DNA of 41,534 bases from positions 1 to 41,534 of the forward strand of contig CANJLN010000007.1 in the NCBI GenBank assembly GCA_947475175.1, read 5' to 3'. Every line of letters begins with the position of its first letter. Positions within the stretch are counted from its first letter, which is position 1. This DNA comes from Alphaproteobacteria bacterium (lineage in GTDB: Bacteria; Pseudomonadota; Alphaproteobacteria; Paracaedibacterales; CAIULA01). Positions 1 through 7,314 of this stretch are shown piece by piece. The notes beneath the pieces were generated by a model. That model did not search any database, had not been told where the DNA came from, and worked only from the letters and a program-made list of their open reading frames with translations. The position numbers and the translations under genes were made by a program.

Positions 1-68
1 ACACTTAAAAAAATCGTCGACAAACGTAAACAATTCTGTGATATCTTTTTTCATTAGAGGGATCTGTT

Positions 69-539
69 TTGTTGTTTTTCTCTAAAATTATAACTAAAAC
101 ATCCCTCTACCCTTTGCAAATACTCACTTCTAATCCCGAACTCGCGTTAGTAGGTTTTGTCGGAACAGAGCCAGAGTTTAAAATGGCTAAGAATGAACAG
201 TTCTTTGTCACCTTTTCTTTAGCGACAAATGACTCTTGGAAAGATAAAGAGGGCAATTGGCAAAAACAAACTCACTGGCATCGGATAAGCGTTTGGGGGC
301 AAGACATGGCCTCAGAAGTTTTTGAGACAATCAAGAAAGGCAATAAAGTTAGAATAGAAGGAAAGCTAAAAAGTCATCAATGGACAGATGGTGAAGGAAA
401 AACCAAAACATTCTATGAAATTGTAATCAACCACTCTTTTGGTTCTTGCCTTATCGTGCCTTTGTTCAAGAAGGAAAATACAACTTTAGCCCACATTGAA
501 TTTGATAATGAAGAACAAGAAGCTACCCATTTCGCTTAG
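69..539 (+). CDS. SSB-like single-stranded DNA-binding protein
   Basis: Probable OB-fold protein that would coat single-stranded DNA during replication or conjugative transfer. Residues about 25-125 follow the SSB pattern: a GFVGTEPEF strand, FSLATNDSW, then THWHRISVWG and a GKLKSHQW turn. It is 156 aa, near normal SSB length, but the usual N-terminal MxNKVILIG is replaced by an unusual lead-in and the C-terminus (EQEATHFA) lacks the acidic DDDIPF-type tip that recruits partners. The frame opens at 42 and has no ATG; TTG at 69 sits about 6 nt after AGAGGGA, so I accept TTG. It lies upstream of the tra genes on the opposite strand, as plasmid SSB genes often do. The 5' end may be altered, because the window starts only 68 bases earlier. 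Confidence 0.75.
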   Translation: MLFFSKIITKTSLYPLQILTSNPELALVGFVGTEPEFKMAKNEQFFVTFSLATNDSWKDKEGNWQKQTHWHRISVWGQDMASEVFETIKKGNKVRIEGKLKSHQWTDGEGKTKTFYEIVINHSFGSCLIVPLFKKENTTLAHIEFDNEEQEATHFA

Positions 540-822
540 GCGACAATCGAAAAAAAGAGGGTTTTATAACTCCCTTCTGATTAAAGCATTGTCCTCTTTG
601 CAGAAGCTTGTGGGTCTCACCATCAACAAATCTAAAGAATATTTCTTTATTACTAGATGACATCACCCGATGAGTAGCCACAACTACCACATGAGGCTGA
701 GAAGGCTCTGGGGCTTGCTCACCACATATAGAGCCTTCTCATCCAGATGAATTTTCAGTTATTACCAAATAACCCATCACAGGCAAAAAATAGCTTAAAA
801 ACTAAGGTTGATTAAAAGTCAT
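523..822 (-). pseudogene. Probable decayed small gene downstream of traD
   Basis: No intact gene covers 540-935. On the minus strand an ATG at 822, preceded by the ribosome-site-like GAGAGGTG, opens one frame of about 100 codons ending at TAG 523-525. It is interrupted only by TAG at 802-804 and TGA at 739-741. The last 71 codons are open and include PHVVVVATHRVMSSSNKE and FFRFVDGETHKLLQRG. It follows traC and traD on the same strand, so it may be a former third gene of that operon. I do not recognise the family. A 12-bp inverted repeat (698-709/730-741) lies within it, and its 3' end overlaps the end of the SSB-like gene. The call rests on frame conservation and the ribosome site, so it is tentative. 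Confidence 0.35.
698..741. repeat. 12-bp perfect inverted repeat, 20-nt loop
   Basis: TGAGAAGGCTCT at 698-709 is the exact reverse complement of 730-741. It can form a strong hairpin. There is no T-run on either side, so it is not a classic terminator. It overlaps the TGA codon of the decayed frame at 523-822. Confidence 0.6.
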
Positions 823-935
823 TTTGATCACCTCTCGTTTGAGTGTAATGGGGAAAGGGTACGATAAATTTACATTTTATAAAAGTTTAAAATTAGAAAA
901 TTATATCAGATGCGTTGCAATCAATGATGCGTTCG

Positions 936-1328
936 TTAAACATGATTAGGTGAAACTTCATTCAGCGTTTTCTCACTCTCATCATCTTTATTTTCAAAAA
1001 GAAACTGCTTGCCCAATTGTTCAAATTCTTCAATCTGACCAGGCACAATAAGTTGATTAACAAACATTCCCAACAAAACATAAGCCTTTTTCTTTTGGTC
1101 TTCTTCTTGTTGTAAGTCGGCCCCTATTTCAATCCCCAACTTTTCAGCAATACCGGATTTAACCAAAAGCCCTCCCAGCTGAATTAAGGTTCTTGTTCTG
1201 GCCGCTCTTTGATTTTGTTTGAGACGGTATTGTTGCATTTCTAGTCTTCGTATTTTTTGATCAATTTTATTAATCTTGTTTTGAAGACTTTCTAAAGGAA
1301 TCTTTGGATGGTTTTTCACGGGTTGCAT
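936..1328 (-). CDS. traD: TraD-like conjugal transfer accessory protein
   Basis: A 130-aa charged protein with an N-terminal coiled coil (residues about 12-45, heptad-like K/R/Q/L pattern), followed by ARTRTLIQLGGLLVKSGIAE. That segment matches the hallmark of the Ti-plasmid TraD family (pattern RxLIxLGGLVxKAGL). In Ti plasmids TraC and TraD help TraA process oriT. The C-terminal half (LLGMFVNQLIVPGQIEEFEQLG) extends beyond the roughly 70 aa of Ti TraD. ATG start at 1328. It overlaps the end of traC by 59 nt, indicating translational coupling, and both genes diverge from traA exactly as in the Ti traCD-oriT-traA arrangement. Confidence 0.7.
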   Translation of the reverse strand: MQPVKNHPKIPLESLQNKINKIDQKIRRLEMQQYRLKQNQRAARTRTLIQLGGLLVKSGIAEKLGIEIGADLQQEEDQKKKAYVLLGMFVNQLIVPGQIEEFEQLGKQFLFENKDDESEKTLNEVSPNHV

Positions 1329-1590
1329 TTCCTTCTGTCTTTCCTGATTTTAAAAACTCAGTTCCCGTTTGTTGCCATTTTTTAAGAATCTCGTGTTTTT
1401 CTTTAAAGGCAATTGTTGCATCAAGAAGAGATCCAACGAGAATTTCAGGAGAAAGAGAAATGGCGCCAGTTTTTTTGATGAGGTGAGCGAGTTCAAAATA
1501 TTGTTTTTCTTCAAGCTTCTTTTTCTTATCCTGGAGAGCTTTAATTTTTAAATCAATTTCTGAAACTTTCTGCCTGTTCACTGTTGTCAT
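1270..1590 (-). CDS. traC: TraC-like conjugal transfer protein
   Basis: A 106-aa protein made of a basic coiled coil (SEIDLKIKALQDKKKKLEEK, residues about 9-28), then FELAHLIKKTGAISLSPEILVGSLLDA and a Lys/Ser-rich tail. The layout resembles the TraC family of Ti-type relaxosome accessory proteins; this assignment rests mainly on architecture and position between traD and oriT/traA. I chose ATG 1590 (MTTVNRQKV) over the GTG at 1626 because the added 12 residues look non-coding and the ATG is preceded by AAGAAGA. First gene of the minus-strand traCD pair; its promoter must lie in the oriT region. Confidence 0.6.
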   Translation of the reverse strand: MTTVNRQKVSEIDLKIKALQDKKKKLEEKQYFELAHLIKKTGAISLSPEILVGSLLDATIAFKEKHEILKKWQQTGTEFLKSGKTEGNATREKPSKDSFRKSSKQD

Positions 1591-1797
1591 AATTATCTTC
1601 TTAAATCTGTATTGATTAATGGTCACATCTTAGCAAACATCTTTAACTAAAACAACTTCTTAAGTGAAGATGAGTAGCATCGAAGCTTAAGTCAAAGGAT
1701 CAAGATTGAATTTCGTAGAAATGAATTCTTGCGCGCTTATGTGTTGTAAGCAACATGTCTTGAATTCCGCGTTTTTATGATCTAAAATAACTTCATT
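1591..1797. other. oriT: Candidate oriT (MOBQ type) between traC and traA
   Basis: Intergenic DNA between divergent traC and traA, the position of oriT in Ti-type plasmids. Read on the minus strand, a hairpin (TGTTG, loop CTTA, CAACA; 1755-1742) is followed after 2 nt by TAAGCGCGCAAG (1739-1728). The established RSF1010/MOBQ nick site is a hairpin followed by TAAGTGCGC/CCT, so the order and core agree. By analogy the nick would fall between 1731 and 1730 on the minus strand. Divergent tra promoters must also lie here, but I cannot assign their boxes confidently. Confidence 0.55.
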
Positions 1798-4776
1798 ATG
1801 GCGATTTATCATTTCACCGTTAAATTCATGTCCCGATCAGACAGCAGAAATGCTGTTGCCGGTGCTGCTTATCGCCATGGACAAACCATGAAAGATCATG
1901 GATCTGGACAAACTTTTACCAACACAACAGAACAAGATGTTGAGCACTCTGAACTTTCTCTTCCAGAGAATGCTCCAGGATGGGCAAAAGAGTTATTGGA
2001 TGGAGATGTTCACTTAAGTTCAGAAAAACTTTGGAACGCCGTTGAGCGTTTTGAGAAAAGAATTGATGCACAGGTGTACCGAGAAGTTGAATTTTCCCTT
2101 CCGCATGAATTGAATGCGGAGCAACGGATTGAGTTAGCACGAGAGTTTATTGTTGATAACTTCACATCGAAAGGCATGATTGCCGATTGGTCTGTTCACA
2201 ACCATTTTGACAAAGAAGAGGGCATTGAAAAGCCGCATGTGCATGTAATGCTAACCACGAGAGAAGGCATTGAAAGAGATGAAACCATCATTCAGAAACT
2301 TAAATCATATGTTGGTCTTTCATCTGCTTCTTCCGGTATCTATTTTGGCCCCAAGATGACGGAGTGGAACTCAAAGTATCTCTTGATGAACTGGCGAGAA
2401 AAGTGGGCTGAGGTTGCGAATACACATTTGTCAAAAGCTGGTTTGGACATTCGCATCGATCACCGTAGCTATAGTGATCAGGGCATTGCGTTAGAACCCC
2501 AACCAAAGCTTGGTAAAGCTGTGCACGAAATGAGCAAACGCGGATACCATGTTGATCGCTTTGAAGAGATCAGAAAGGTTCAAAGAAAGAACAGATCTTT
2601 AATAAGATCAAATCCCGAGATTGTTCTGGATTACATCACGCGCTATCAATCCACGTTCACGAGGCAAGATATTGCAAAAGTGTTGAATCGTTATATTGAC
2701 GATCAGCAAGAGTTTCAACGTTTATTAGCTCGCATAGAAGCCTCTCCCCAGCTTGTTGTTCTAACGGGTAATGAAGAGGGAAAGTCCGTCAAGCTCACAA
2801 CGAAAGACGTCATTCAGTTGGAGAAGAAGATTGTCTTTATGTCTGCAGAGATGGGCTCTAAGCATTGTTGTCCCCCTCACCTATCGGCCATTGATTGGTA
2901 TATTGAAAAAGGCCACGACAAACTTAAGGAGCATGGGGGTTTATCCTCTGATCAAGTGCATGCCATTAAGCATATGGTGGCTGATGGACAGTTAAAGGTT
3001 ATTGTTGGTTATGCAGGCGCAGGTAAGACGACCTGCTTAGAAGTGGCTAAAGAGATTTGGGGATCTTCTGGATATAAAATTGTGGGAGCAGCCCCAACCG
3101 GCAAAGCCGCTTCAAACTTAGACAGTATTGGCATAGCTTCCAAGACGCTTCACAAGTGGGAACAAGAGTGGAGCAATGGCCGAGAACAGCTCCACAACCG
3201 CAGTATCTTGATTCTTGATGAAGCGGGGATGGTGGATAGTGGCCGCCTGCATTCTTTATTAAGACAATCAAAAGAAAAGGGGTTTAAGATAGTTTTAGTT
3301 GGGGACCCAGAACAACTCTCTCCAATTGAAGCTGGGGCTCCAACACGTGCCATTATGGAAACTGTAGGTTTTGCTGAACTATCAACTATCGTTAGGCAAA
3401 AGAGTGACTGGCACAAGGAAGCCAGTCGTGATTTAGCCACCAGACAAACAACCAAAGCTTTAGAAGCTTACCATCAAAACAAGCTTATCCATTACGGCAA
3501 AGAAGCAAAAGAAAACCTGATTAAAGACTGGGCTTTTGAGCAGCACAAAAACAGACATGAGAGATTTGATCCTCTAGATCATAAGACCGCTCTGATCTTG
3601 GCTTATACCAACCAAGAAGTAAGAACCTTGAATCAGTTAGCAAGGCACGAGGAACGACAAATTGGGTTACTGCAAGGTCCTGATCACAAAATCACCATAT
3701 CAAAACCCCTCAATCTAGAGACTCTTGATAAACAAGAGATGGAACAAGGCAAAGCCTTTAAACCCAAAACCATCCAAGAAGAAAGAAGGTTTGCTATTGG
3801 TGAGCAGATTGTCTTTTTAAAGAATGATTATGATCTCAATGTTAGAAATGGACAGTTGGGCAAGATTGTCGATATTCAAGAAGGTTTTATCACCGTTAAA
3901 AACAATGATGACAAAATCATCCGTTTTGATACGGGTACCTACAATCATATTGATTATGGGTATGCCACCACCATCCATAAATCACAAGGCACTACGATTG
4001 ATAAGGTTTTTGTTTACGCAAGCCCCTACATGGACAAAAACCTCACCTACGTAGCCCTAACGAGACATAGAGAGGATGTGAATATCTACGTCAACACAGA
4101 TGTCATTCCGAATAGGGCAGAACTGTTCAAATCTCTCTCCAAAGAAGCCTCTAAAGAAAATGCCCTGGACTACATGCTAGACAACAACAATCAAAGCCTT
4201 GATCTGTCACCAGAAGATCAAAGAGACTTCATGTATAGACGTTCTATTGGCAGCAACCGTACCTCCCCCTCTTCTGCCTATATTTCTTGGGATTCCGTTA
4301 AAGAGTTCACTCACAAAGCCTGGTCAGAGGCTAAAGATTGGATATTTGGGGAAAGACAGGAAACCAAAGAGGAGCTGCTCTCTCATTCTGCTACGGGGCA
4401 TTCTTCACCCTATTCAGATTTTAAGGAACAGAGCAGCAGTAGAGATTATCTTAAGGAGTTTCAAGATCTCTTAAAAGAAAGATCGGAGCTACCTCCAAGC
4501 ATTTATAGAACACCAGAGCAAAGCAAAACTGCCATCAAAATAAGAGGGCAGCTTGATGAACTGGGTTATAAGATAGACAAAAATCCAGATTTAATGAAAT
4601 CTGCCGTCTCTCTTGGTATTGAATCTGCTGTTCAAACTGCCTCCAGCTCACACTACGTAAAACAACGACAGGCTAAAGAAAAAACTCTTGGTTTAGATCA
4701 AGGTATTGGCTATGAAATGGCACTAACAAAAGATAGGTTGTTTGAAAATCCTCGAAAAAAAGCTGAAGATAATTAA
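1798..4776 (+). CDS. traA: TraA conjugative relaxase-helicase (Ti type)
   Basis: Bifunctional protein that would nick oriT, stay bound to the 5' end and unwind the plasmid for transfer. N-terminal MobA/MobL relaxase domain (residues about 1-220): nucleophile candidate Tyr25 in AAYRHG, and metal-binding histidines in KPHVHVML (His147, His149). The RecD/TraI-type helicase follows: Walker A GYAGAGKTT (404-412), Walker B LILDEAGM (about 472), VGDPEQLSP, and C-terminal TIHKSQG and YVALTRHRED. At 992 aa it is slightly shorter than Ti TraA (about 1,100 aa); the missing part is in the C-terminal tail. ATG start; the first nine residues (MAIYHFTVK) match the family start. Divergent from traCD, with the nick site about 65 bp upstream. 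Intact and probably functional. Confidence 0.95.
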   Translation: MAIYHFTVKFMSRSDSRNAVAGAAYRHGQTMKDHGSGQTFTNTTEQDVEHSELSLPENAPGWAKELLDGDVHLSSEKLWNAVERFEKRIDAQVYREVEFSLPHELNAEQRIELAREFIVDNFTSKGMIADWSVHNHFDKEEGIEKPHVHVMLTTREGIERDETIIQKLKSYVGLSSASSGIYFGPKMTEWNSKYLLMNWREKWAEVANTHLSKAGLDIRIDHRSYSDQGIALEPQPKLGKAVHEMSKRGYHVDRFEEIRKVQRKNRSLIRSNPEIVLDYITRYQSTFTRQDIAKVLNRYIDDQQEFQRLLARIEASPQLVVLTGNEEGKSVKLTTKDVIQLEKKIVFMSAEMGSKHCCPPHLSAIDWYIEKGHDKLKEHGGLSSDQVHAIKHMVADGQLKVIVGYAGAGKTTCLEVAKEIWGSSGYKIVGAAPTGKAASNLDSIGIASKTLHKWEQEWSNGREQLHNRSILILDEAGMVDSGRLHSLLRQSKEKGFKIVLVGDPEQLSPIEAGAPTRAIMETVGFAELSTIVRQKSDWHKEASRDLATRQTTKALEAYHQNKLIHYGKEAKENLIKDWAFEQHKNRHERFDPLDHKTALILAYTNQEVRTLNQLARHEERQIGLLQGPDHKITISKPLNLETLDKQEMEQGKAFKPKTIQEERRFAIGEQIVFLKNDYDLNVRNGQLGKIVDIQEGFITVKNNDDKIIRFDTGTYNHIDYGYATTIHKSQGTTIDKVFVYASPYMDKNLTYVALTRHREDVNIYVNTDVIPNRAELFKSLSKEASKENALDYMLDNNNQSLDLSPEDQRDFMYRRSIGSNRTSPSSAYISWDSVKEFTHKAWSEAKDWIFGERQETKEELLSHSATGHSSPYSDFKEQSSSRDYLKEFQDLLKERSELPPSIYRTPEQSKTAIKIRGQLDELGYKIDKNPDLMKSAVSLGIESAVQTASSSHYVKQRQAKEKTLGLDQGIGYEMALTKDRLFENPRKKAEDN

Positions 4777-4839
4777 TTCATTAGAGGCAATTGCAAAACT
4801 CTAATTTGGACTGGAATATGCACTCTAATAAAACCAACC

Positions 4840-4865
4840 AAGCCAATCATTTCTGATTTTGGCTT
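4840..4865 (-). terminator. Possible terminator of the long minus-strand operon
   Basis: A 7-bp stem (AAGCCAA 4840-4846 / TTGGCTT 4859-4865, loop 12 nt) lies 18 bp past the last gene of the minus-strand block. Read on the minus strand it is followed by a T/G-rich tract (GGTTGGTTTTATT). A second 7-bp stem (4780-4786/4799-4805) directly follows traA and may serve the plus strand. Confidence 0.35.
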
Positions 4866-4882
4866 GAATTAATGGGGGGTAA

Positions 4883-6070
4883 TTATCGAAGCGCAAAGGA
4901 ATAATGCTCTTGAGCATAATCACATAAGTGCTTGAAATCATCTTCATCCCCTATCCAAGCTTTTGTGTACTCTAATTGCTGTGAAAGGCGTGAAAGATGC
5001 ATATCCGTTAGATTATTTCTTTCTGATCCTTTTATCTTTGACTTAAGACCAAAAGTTTTTTTGTAGTTTGATTTAATTTGACAAAATAAACGATATAAAA
5101 GGTCAAAGACTGTTTCGCTTACATTGACATTATTGGGCATACCAATAAACATCACCGTTTGTTCAGGACAAAATTCAAAATTCATGTAAAGATCAAACGT
5201 ACCAAACCATCTGGCCGTGTACTTTGCTAAAGTCCCCCCAAAATAGTAATAATTAACCTGGGGAACATAAATTCGACGACTGTCTATGATGGATGTAGGA
5301 TCAACTTTGGCGGAAAGAATTCCCTTTTTGAGTAAAGTTTTGTAGAGATCTTCTACCACACAAATCACATGAAACATTTCACTTTCATGGTTTAGTTGAC
5401 TAAAGGAAGTAGTGCATAACTCAGTAATTTCCTTAAGTTTAGAATAGCGTTGAGTCTCATGACCTGAAGCTTCGTCAGCATCATTTAAAAGAAGGAGACG
5501 TTCTGCTTCTTGCTCAATTAAGTAAGTTAAAACCGATTCTGGAGTCGCTTTTCTCTCTTCAGACCACTGTTTTATTTTTTCATAGACAGGACTTGAGAGA
5601 CTCACGGTTGAGTTGCCATTGGAAGACAGGAGACTTGATGATTGGGTGTATGATTCAGTAACTGCATATCCAGAAGCCTCCTGCGCAAGCTTTAAGGCTT
5701 CGTAGACTGCTTTTTGAATACTAAGATTTTGTTTATCAGCATATTGATTAAGAAGCTTATAGATGTCTTTATTCAATTTTATAGATTTAACATCATGCCT
5801 TTGAGTCGAACGGATTTGCCGTAACGTAGCAAGACATCTTTTCCATTTATCAAGAGAGACATAAGTATCAACCCATGATTGTAGTTCTTTGCAAAAATCT
5901 TCTATCTTATTTATGTCATGGGATGACGATAATTGAGAAAATGCTTTTTGAGCTTTATCTTTTTTAGGTGACTCATTTTTAAAAAGTCTTCCTTCATAAA
6001 GAGATTTAGAAAAATAGTGGTAAATCTCTTTAGCATTTTCTTTATGAACAAAAACCTTTGGACGAGCCAT
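4883..6070 (-). CDS. MatP-like DNA-binding protein with extra domains
   Basis: 395 aa. Residues about 40-135 resemble chromosome-organising MatP: a helical region with LQSWVDTYVS (MatP has VNGWIDKHM), a basic linker, then a ribbon-helix-helix segment VKSIKLNKDIYKLLNQYA (MatP KKSIDLEFIVWQRLAGLA). A second possible ribbon-helix-helix (VSLSSPVYEKIKQWSEERKA, residues about 155-190) follows, then a C-terminal domain of about 200 residues (WFGTFDLYMNFEF, NVSETVFDLLYRLF) that I cannot name. The likely role is sequence-specific DNA binding, perhaps in plasmid organisation or in regulation of the nuclease gene 13 bp upstream, with which it forms an operon. The MatP link comes from reading by eye and is an inference. 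ATG start at 6070. Confidence 0.5.
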   Translation of the reverse strand: MARPKVFVHKENAKEIYHYFSKSLYEGRLFKNESPKKDKAQKAFSQLSSSHDINKIEDFCKELQSWVDTYVSLDKWKRCLATLRQIRSTQRHDVKSIKLNKDIYKLLNQYADKQNLSIQKAVYEALKLAQEASGYAVTESYTQSSSLLSSNGNSTVSLSSPVYEKIKQWSEERKATPESVLTYLIEQEAERLLLLNDADEASGHETQRYSKLKEITELCTTSFSQLNHESEMFHVICVVEDLYKTLLKKGILSAKVDPTSIIDSRRIYVPQVNYYYFGGTLAKYTARWFGTFDLYMNFEFCPEQTVMFIGMPNNVNVSETVFDLLYRLFCQIKSNYKKTFGLKSKIKGSERNNLTDMHLSRLSQQLEYTKAWIGDEDDFKHLCDYAQEHYSFALR

Positions 6071-6083
6071 AATCTTCTCTCCC

Positions 6084-7175
6084 CTATTTGTTATTTTGAG
6101 GATATTTTTGGATCAGATTCACTTCTCGTTTTAATTCAACTTCTAATTCCTGCTCTGTGGGCAAATGAAACTGGTATTTGGAAGCAAAAATTTGTTTATT
6201 CTTTTCGCCCAAAGTGTATTTAACCACCGCATCATTCTTTTCTGTACACAGAACTAAGCCAATTGTTGGGTTGTCTCCTTCTGTCACCACTTCTTGATCA
6301 AAGTAATTTACATAAAGTTGGATTTGCCCTAAATCGGCATGACTGAGCTTCTGAGTCTTGACATCAATCAGACAATAACATTTAAGGATCGTGTGATAAA
6401 AAACTAAATCCACATAAAAATGATCCCCCTCTAAGGTAAGACGCTTTTGACGAGCTACAAAAGCAAATCCTTTGCCCAATTCTAATAAGAACTGTTGTAA
6501 GTTGCTGATCAAGGCTTGTTCTAGGTCAGACTCAACAAGTCGGGGGCTTTCTGGTAAACCCAAAAACTCAAGAATAAAAGGGTCTTTTATGGCATCTGAG
6601 GGTTCAAGAATCTCTTGTCCTTTTCGCGCAAGGGACAATAAGCCTTCTTTGTCTTTACTTTTAGAAAGTCTCTCAAACAAAAGGCTATTTATTTGTCGCT
6701 CTAATTCACGAACCGACCATTTATTCTGAGTGGCTTCAATTTCATAAAAAGCTCTGGCTTTGTCCGAATTGATCCTCATTAATAAACGATAATGGCTCCA
6801 TGAAAGCTCAGATTGTAAGCCAATATCAGATTTTCCACACAGCGTGTGGAAAATGTTTGCATCACTTTTCGAGTATGTTAAATAGAACTTGCGTATATCA
6901 GCCAAGGTGCTTTTGCTATAGCCTTTGCCAAATTCTTTAATCAGGCGTTCTGATAAATGTTGCAGAATAGCTTTGCCATACTCTGCTCTCTTAATACCCT
7001 TTTGTTCTTCTTCGAGGATTTCCCTGCCTATATTCCAGTAAACTTTTAGAATCTCTGTATCGATTGATCGTAAAACATTTTGCTTTGCTTGATACAAATA
7101 AGACGAAACACGTTGATAGAGACTATCAACATTTGTTGTCATCAGCTGATCAGAATAAGAAGTTTTTTTAGCCAT
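6084..7175 (-). CDS. YhcG-family PDDEXK nuclease (DUF1016), intact copy
   Basis: 363 aa, full family length. N-terminal DUF1016_N winged-helix part (residues about 15-130: LKVYWNIGREILEEEQKG, YGKAILQHLSERLIKEFGKGYS), then the hallmark LSWSHYRLLMRI and a C-terminal PDDEXK nuclease-like fold (EGDHFYVDLVFYH, CYCLIDVKTQKLSHADLGQIQLYVNYFD). YhcG proteins are predicted DNA nucleases spread by mobile elements and often linked with defence or toxin functions; the exact role is unknown. ATG start. It sits after virD4 in the same direction (gap 139 nt) and 13 nt before the MatP-like gene. It carries a hairpin at 6830-6854 at the position where the second YhcG gene also has one. Confidence 0.88.
   Translation of the reverse strand: MAKKTSYSDQLMTTNVDSLYQRVSSYLYQAKQNVLRSIDTEILKVYWNIGREILEEEQKGIKRAEYGKAILQHLSERLIKEFGKGYSKSTLADIRKFYLTYSKSDANIFHTLCGKSDIGLQSELSWSHYRLLMRINSDKARAFYEIEATQNKWSVRELERQINSLLFERLSKSKDKEGLLSLARKGQEILEPSDAIKDPFILEFLGLPESPRLVESDLEQALISNLQQFLLELGKGFAFVARQKRLTLEGDHFYVDLVFYHTILKCYCLIDVKTQKLSHADLGQIQLYVNYFDQEVVTEGDNPTIGLVLCTEKNDAVVKYTLGEKNKQIFASKYQFHLPTEQELEVELKREVNLIQKYPQNNK
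6830..6854. repeat. 11-bp inverted repeat inside the YhcG gene
   Basis: ATTTTCCACAC (6830-6840), loop AGC, then its exact reverse complement (6844-6854). It encodes the segment NIFHTLCGK just before the conserved LSWSHY motif. The second YhcG gene has a 16-bp stem with a 5-nt loop in the corresponding region. Confidence 0.7.
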
Positions 7176-7314
7176 TCATTTTTAGTCAACCCATGACGTT
7201 TTTAACAAAATAAAGTGCTTAATGCTTAAAGTCAACACCAAGCTTACTACAATCAAAACAAACACTTTTGGGGGTTCTTCCACAGGACCAGTTTAAGTGA
7301 GCCTATATGGGATG

